Source: BOKV01 sp041987205 (GTDB lineage: Bacteria; Pseudomonadota; Alphaproteobacteria; Rhizobiales; Rhizobiaceae). Taken from it: a DNA stretch of 16,377 nt. Shown in pieces: positions 15,059 to 16,377 of the stretch; within the stretch, counting starts at the first letter, position 1, and each line of letters begins with the position of its first letter. The translations under genes were made by a program, and so were the position numbers. A model generated the notes under the pieces. The model was not told the origin of the DNA, ran no database searches, and saw nothing but the letters and a program-made list of their open reading frames with translations. The stretch is taken from the NCBI GenBank assembly GCA_041987205.1, contig JBHIWX010000089.1, forward strand, positions 1 through 16,377, in the 5' to 3' direction.

Positions 15059-15499
15059 GTGGCAAGAGCGGAACTGGGCACCAAGCGCGAATGTCCCGAG
15101 ACCGGCAAGAAGTTCTACGATCTGGGCAAGGACCCGATCGTCTCGCCCTTCACGGGAAAGGAATATCCGCTGTCCTTCTTCGAGGAAACGCCTGCCAAGG
15201 CGGAGAAGGAGAAGGAGAAGGCTGAAGCCAAGCCTGAAAAGGAAACCACGGAGGAATCCGAGGTCGAGACGGAAGAAAGCGAGGACGTCGAGATCGTCTC
15301 GCTGGAGGACGCCGACGACGATTCCGACGATGACGACGATTCGGACGATGACGAGGAGGCCATTGCCGCGCTTCCCGATGTCGACATCGATGTCGAGGAC
15401 GATGATGACGAGGATGACGACACCTTCCTCGAAGACGATGAGGAAGATGACGACCTTTCCGACGTCATCAGCGGTGGCGGCGAAGACGAAGAGAGCTGA
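15059..15499 (+). CDS. FYDLN-type acidic protein (TIGR02300 family), function unknown
   Basis: A 146-residue protein of a conserved alphaproteobacterial family without known function, named for a FYDLN motif. The N-terminal 45 residues are the conserved core: ELGTKRECPETGKKFYDLGKDP (5-26), then IVSPFTGKEYPLSFFEE. Here the motif reads FYDLG. The rest, from about residue 46, is low complexity: first Lys/Glu-rich (about 46-75), then dominated by runs of Asp and Glu to the end. It should be strongly acidic and disordered. The start is GTG at 15059, because AAGAGG (15045-15050) sits 8 bases before it and the family N-terminus begins there; upstream in-frame codons fall in the promoter. The single core Cys12 gives no complete zinc site. 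It follows ghrA by 135 bases. Confidence 0.85.
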   Translation: MARAELGTKRECPETGKKFYDLGKDPIVSPFTGKEYPLSFFEETPAKAEKEKEKAEAKPEKETTEESEVETEESEDVEIVSLEDADDDSDDDDDSDDDEEAIAALPDVDIDVEDDDDEDDDTFLEDDEEDDDLSDVISGGGEDEES

Positions 15500-15506
15500 T
15501 CAGCGA

Positions 15507-15536
15507 GGGCCGGAAGCGCGTTCGCGCAGCCGGCCC
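15507..15536 (+). terminator. Strong hairpin after the FYDLN gene (terminator-like, no T-run)
   Basis: GGGCCGG (15507-15513) pairs with CCGGCCC (15530-15536), and inside them GCGC (15516-15519) pairs with GCGC (15524-15527) around GTTC. The stem starts 8 bases after the stop codon. There is no T-run, so it may act as a terminator with Rho or as a 3'-end protecting hairpin. Confidence 0.45.
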
Positions 15537-15568
15537 GAACAAATCCGGAGGGCTGCCCGGAAGAAGCG

Positions 15569-15616
15569 ATTTCCCGACGAAAGTGGCTTTGACTTTCCCG
15601 GGAAATGCTCTAGAAG
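15569..15616. repeat. Rhizobial-type palindromic intergenic repeat, copy B
   Basis: Inverted arms ATTTCCCG (15569-15576) and CGGGAAAT (15599-15606), with inner arms GAAAG (15579-15583) and CTTTC (15593-15597). The right part aligns in the same direction with copy A at 1026-1070 (CTTTCCCGGGA and TGCTCTAGA against CTTTTCCCGGA and TGCTTTAGA). Copies of this kind are common between rhizobial genes, as I recall. TTGACT (15589-15594) inside it could instead be a -35 box for the tRNA. Confidence 0.5.
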
Positions 15617-15695
15617 CACCCGACACGACGGCAGGAAACCCCAACGCCGTCGACCATCCAGCGGATCCGCCAACGGCATCTGAACCGCAACGGAC

Positions 15696-15771
<76 letters not shown>

Positions 15772-15800
15772 TCTTTCCGCTCACGACCAATTCGCTTCGC

Positions 15801-15887
15801 TCACGGTCTCCGCGAGGGCGGCCTGACCGGCCGGCGACCTCTTCGGTCGCTACTATTGCGCAGCGCTGTCTGATTTCACGCGGTCGC
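15801..15887 (+). repeat. Degenerate 87-base repeat with hairpin, copy 1
   Basis: Shares with 16037-16122 the near-identical text GAGGGCGGCCTGACCGG, then GGCGACCTCTTCGGTCGC and later GTCTGA-TCACG. It holds a perfect hairpin GCGACC-TCTTC-GGTCGC at 15834-15850. Same orientation as copy 2. Confidence 0.7.
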
Positions 15888-16036
15888 TTCTCACCCAGTA
15901 CCAGCATTCTCCCTATCTCACGGACGTTCCTCGCTTCGCTCGGGCCTGCGATCGCGTGCGCCATAAGGCGCGGCTCGCTATTCGCTCGCGATGGAGAGGC
16001 TCGCGGGTGCTCTTCCTGACGCCTTCGCTTTTCCGA

Positions 16037-16122
16037 TCACGGCTCCGTGAGGGCGGCCTGACCGGAAGGCGACCTCTTCGGTCGCCAGCGTCGTGCGGCA
16101 ACGTCTGACATCACGCTATCGC
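16037..16122 (+). repeat. Degenerate 86-base repeat with hairpin, copy 2
   Basis: Second copy, about 236 bases after the first. The hairpin here has a 7-bp stem, GGCGACC-TCTTC-GGTCGCC (16068-16086), and CACGG-CT-CCGTG (16038-16049) forms a second small inverted repeat. The outer parts have diverged while the hairpin core has not. Confidence 0.7.
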
Positions 16123-16290
16123 GGCTTTTTCCAGTTGGTTCGGGCGCTCAAGAACACTTCCAATTCATCCTGTGCATTTCTGCACGTCACCCGGCGGCGG
16201 GATGGTCCATCTTAAGGTCATGGAAGAGGCGGGGTGTCGCTTCCGGAAAATCTGACCCGGCAGAGGGTCGTCAGAGAAGGGACTACTCCA

Positions 16291-16377
16291 ATGAAAACCG
16301 TTTCCGCAGCCATCGCAGCAGCCATCATCGCCACCGCATTCGTTCCCGCAACCGCTTCGGCCGCCGGCATGTTCCGC
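16291..16377 (+). CDS. Exported protein, N-terminal fragment (cut by window edge)
   Basis: An ATG at 16291 opens 29 codons that run off the window. The product is a clear Sec signal peptide: Met-Lys start, an Ala/Ile-rich hydrophobic core (about 5-20), and a probable cleavage site after Ala-Ser-Ala (22-24). AGAAGG (16275-16280) sits 10 bases before the start. The mature protein is not visible, so no function can be proposed; it is probably periplasmic or an outer-membrane protein. Confidence 0.75.
   Translation, partial: MKTVSAAIAAAIIATAFVPATASAAGMFR

Larger units (their letters stand above)
15772..16290. other. Gene-free stretch between tRNA-Ala and the last gene
   Basis: About 520 bases in which I find no credible coding region: the readings present are short and match no family I know, and one minus-strand reading merely runs through the tRNA. 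The left part is rich in TCGC/CGCT text, with the 11-mer TCGCTTCGCTC at 15792-15802 and again at 15931-15941. Two copies of an 87-base imperfect repeat lie at 15801-15887 and 16037-16122. A small inverted repeat GTGCA-TTTC-TGCAC lies near 16170-16185. The promoter of the following gene must lie in the right part, but I could not pick out convincing boxes. Confidence 0.7.

Noticed and set aside
15216..15499. Repetitive acidic codons as a possible simple-sequence array
   Set aside because: The frame is maintained to a proper stop and the acidic tail is typical of the FYDLN family, so it is coding.

Overview
The window looks like chromosome from an alphaproteobacterium of the order Hyphomicrobiales (Rhizobiales), probably of the Mesorhizobium/Phyllobacteriaceae type. 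It is GC-rich throughout. A DnaX lacking the usual zinc cysteines sits beside a small SRP RNA gene. There is a FYDLN-type acidic protein and a CycM-type membrane-anchored cytochrome c, and two intergenic palindromes resemble the short repeats common between rhizobial genes. The genus is an inference. No phage, transposase, CRISPR or plasmid functions were seen.

Layout. Positions 1-956 (minus strand): the 5' part of dnaX (clamp-loader subunit), preceded by the SRP RNA gene with a plausible promoter whose predicted start matches the RNA 5' end. Positions 1079-2467 (plus): a HIT-family nucleotide-binding protein and the NudC NADH pyrophosphatase. Positions 2478-4150 (minus): kdsB then pheA, a probable two-gene unit (CMP-KDO synthesis and prephenate dehydratase) that converges on nudC with stop codons only 10 bases apart. 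Positions 4371-5107 (plus): a membrane-anchored cytochrome c and a good intrinsic terminator.

The centre of the window (5188-14923, plus) is one long, tightly packed unit: two tandem YejA-like substrate-binding proteins, permeases YejB and YejE, a Na+/Ca2+-exchanger-superfamily membrane protein, the double ATPase YejF, and a GhrA-like 2-hydroxyacid dehydrogenase. Five of the six junctions are stop/start overlaps of 4 bases or direct abutment. YejABEF systems import peptides (microcin C-like compounds) and in some bacteria help resist antimicrobial peptides. The exchanger-like gene between the permease and ATPase genes is the main surprise, and it has Gly where the first of its two repeats normally carries the key Glu.

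Positions 14993-15499: an acidic FYDLN-family protein with its own promoter. Positions 15507-15616: a strong hairpin and a rhizobial-type palindrome. Positions 15696-15771: tRNA-Ala(GGC). A gene-free stretch of about 520 bases follows, holding two copies of a degenerate repeat of about 87 bases, each with a conserved hairpin. The window ends in the signal peptide of an unidentified exported protein.
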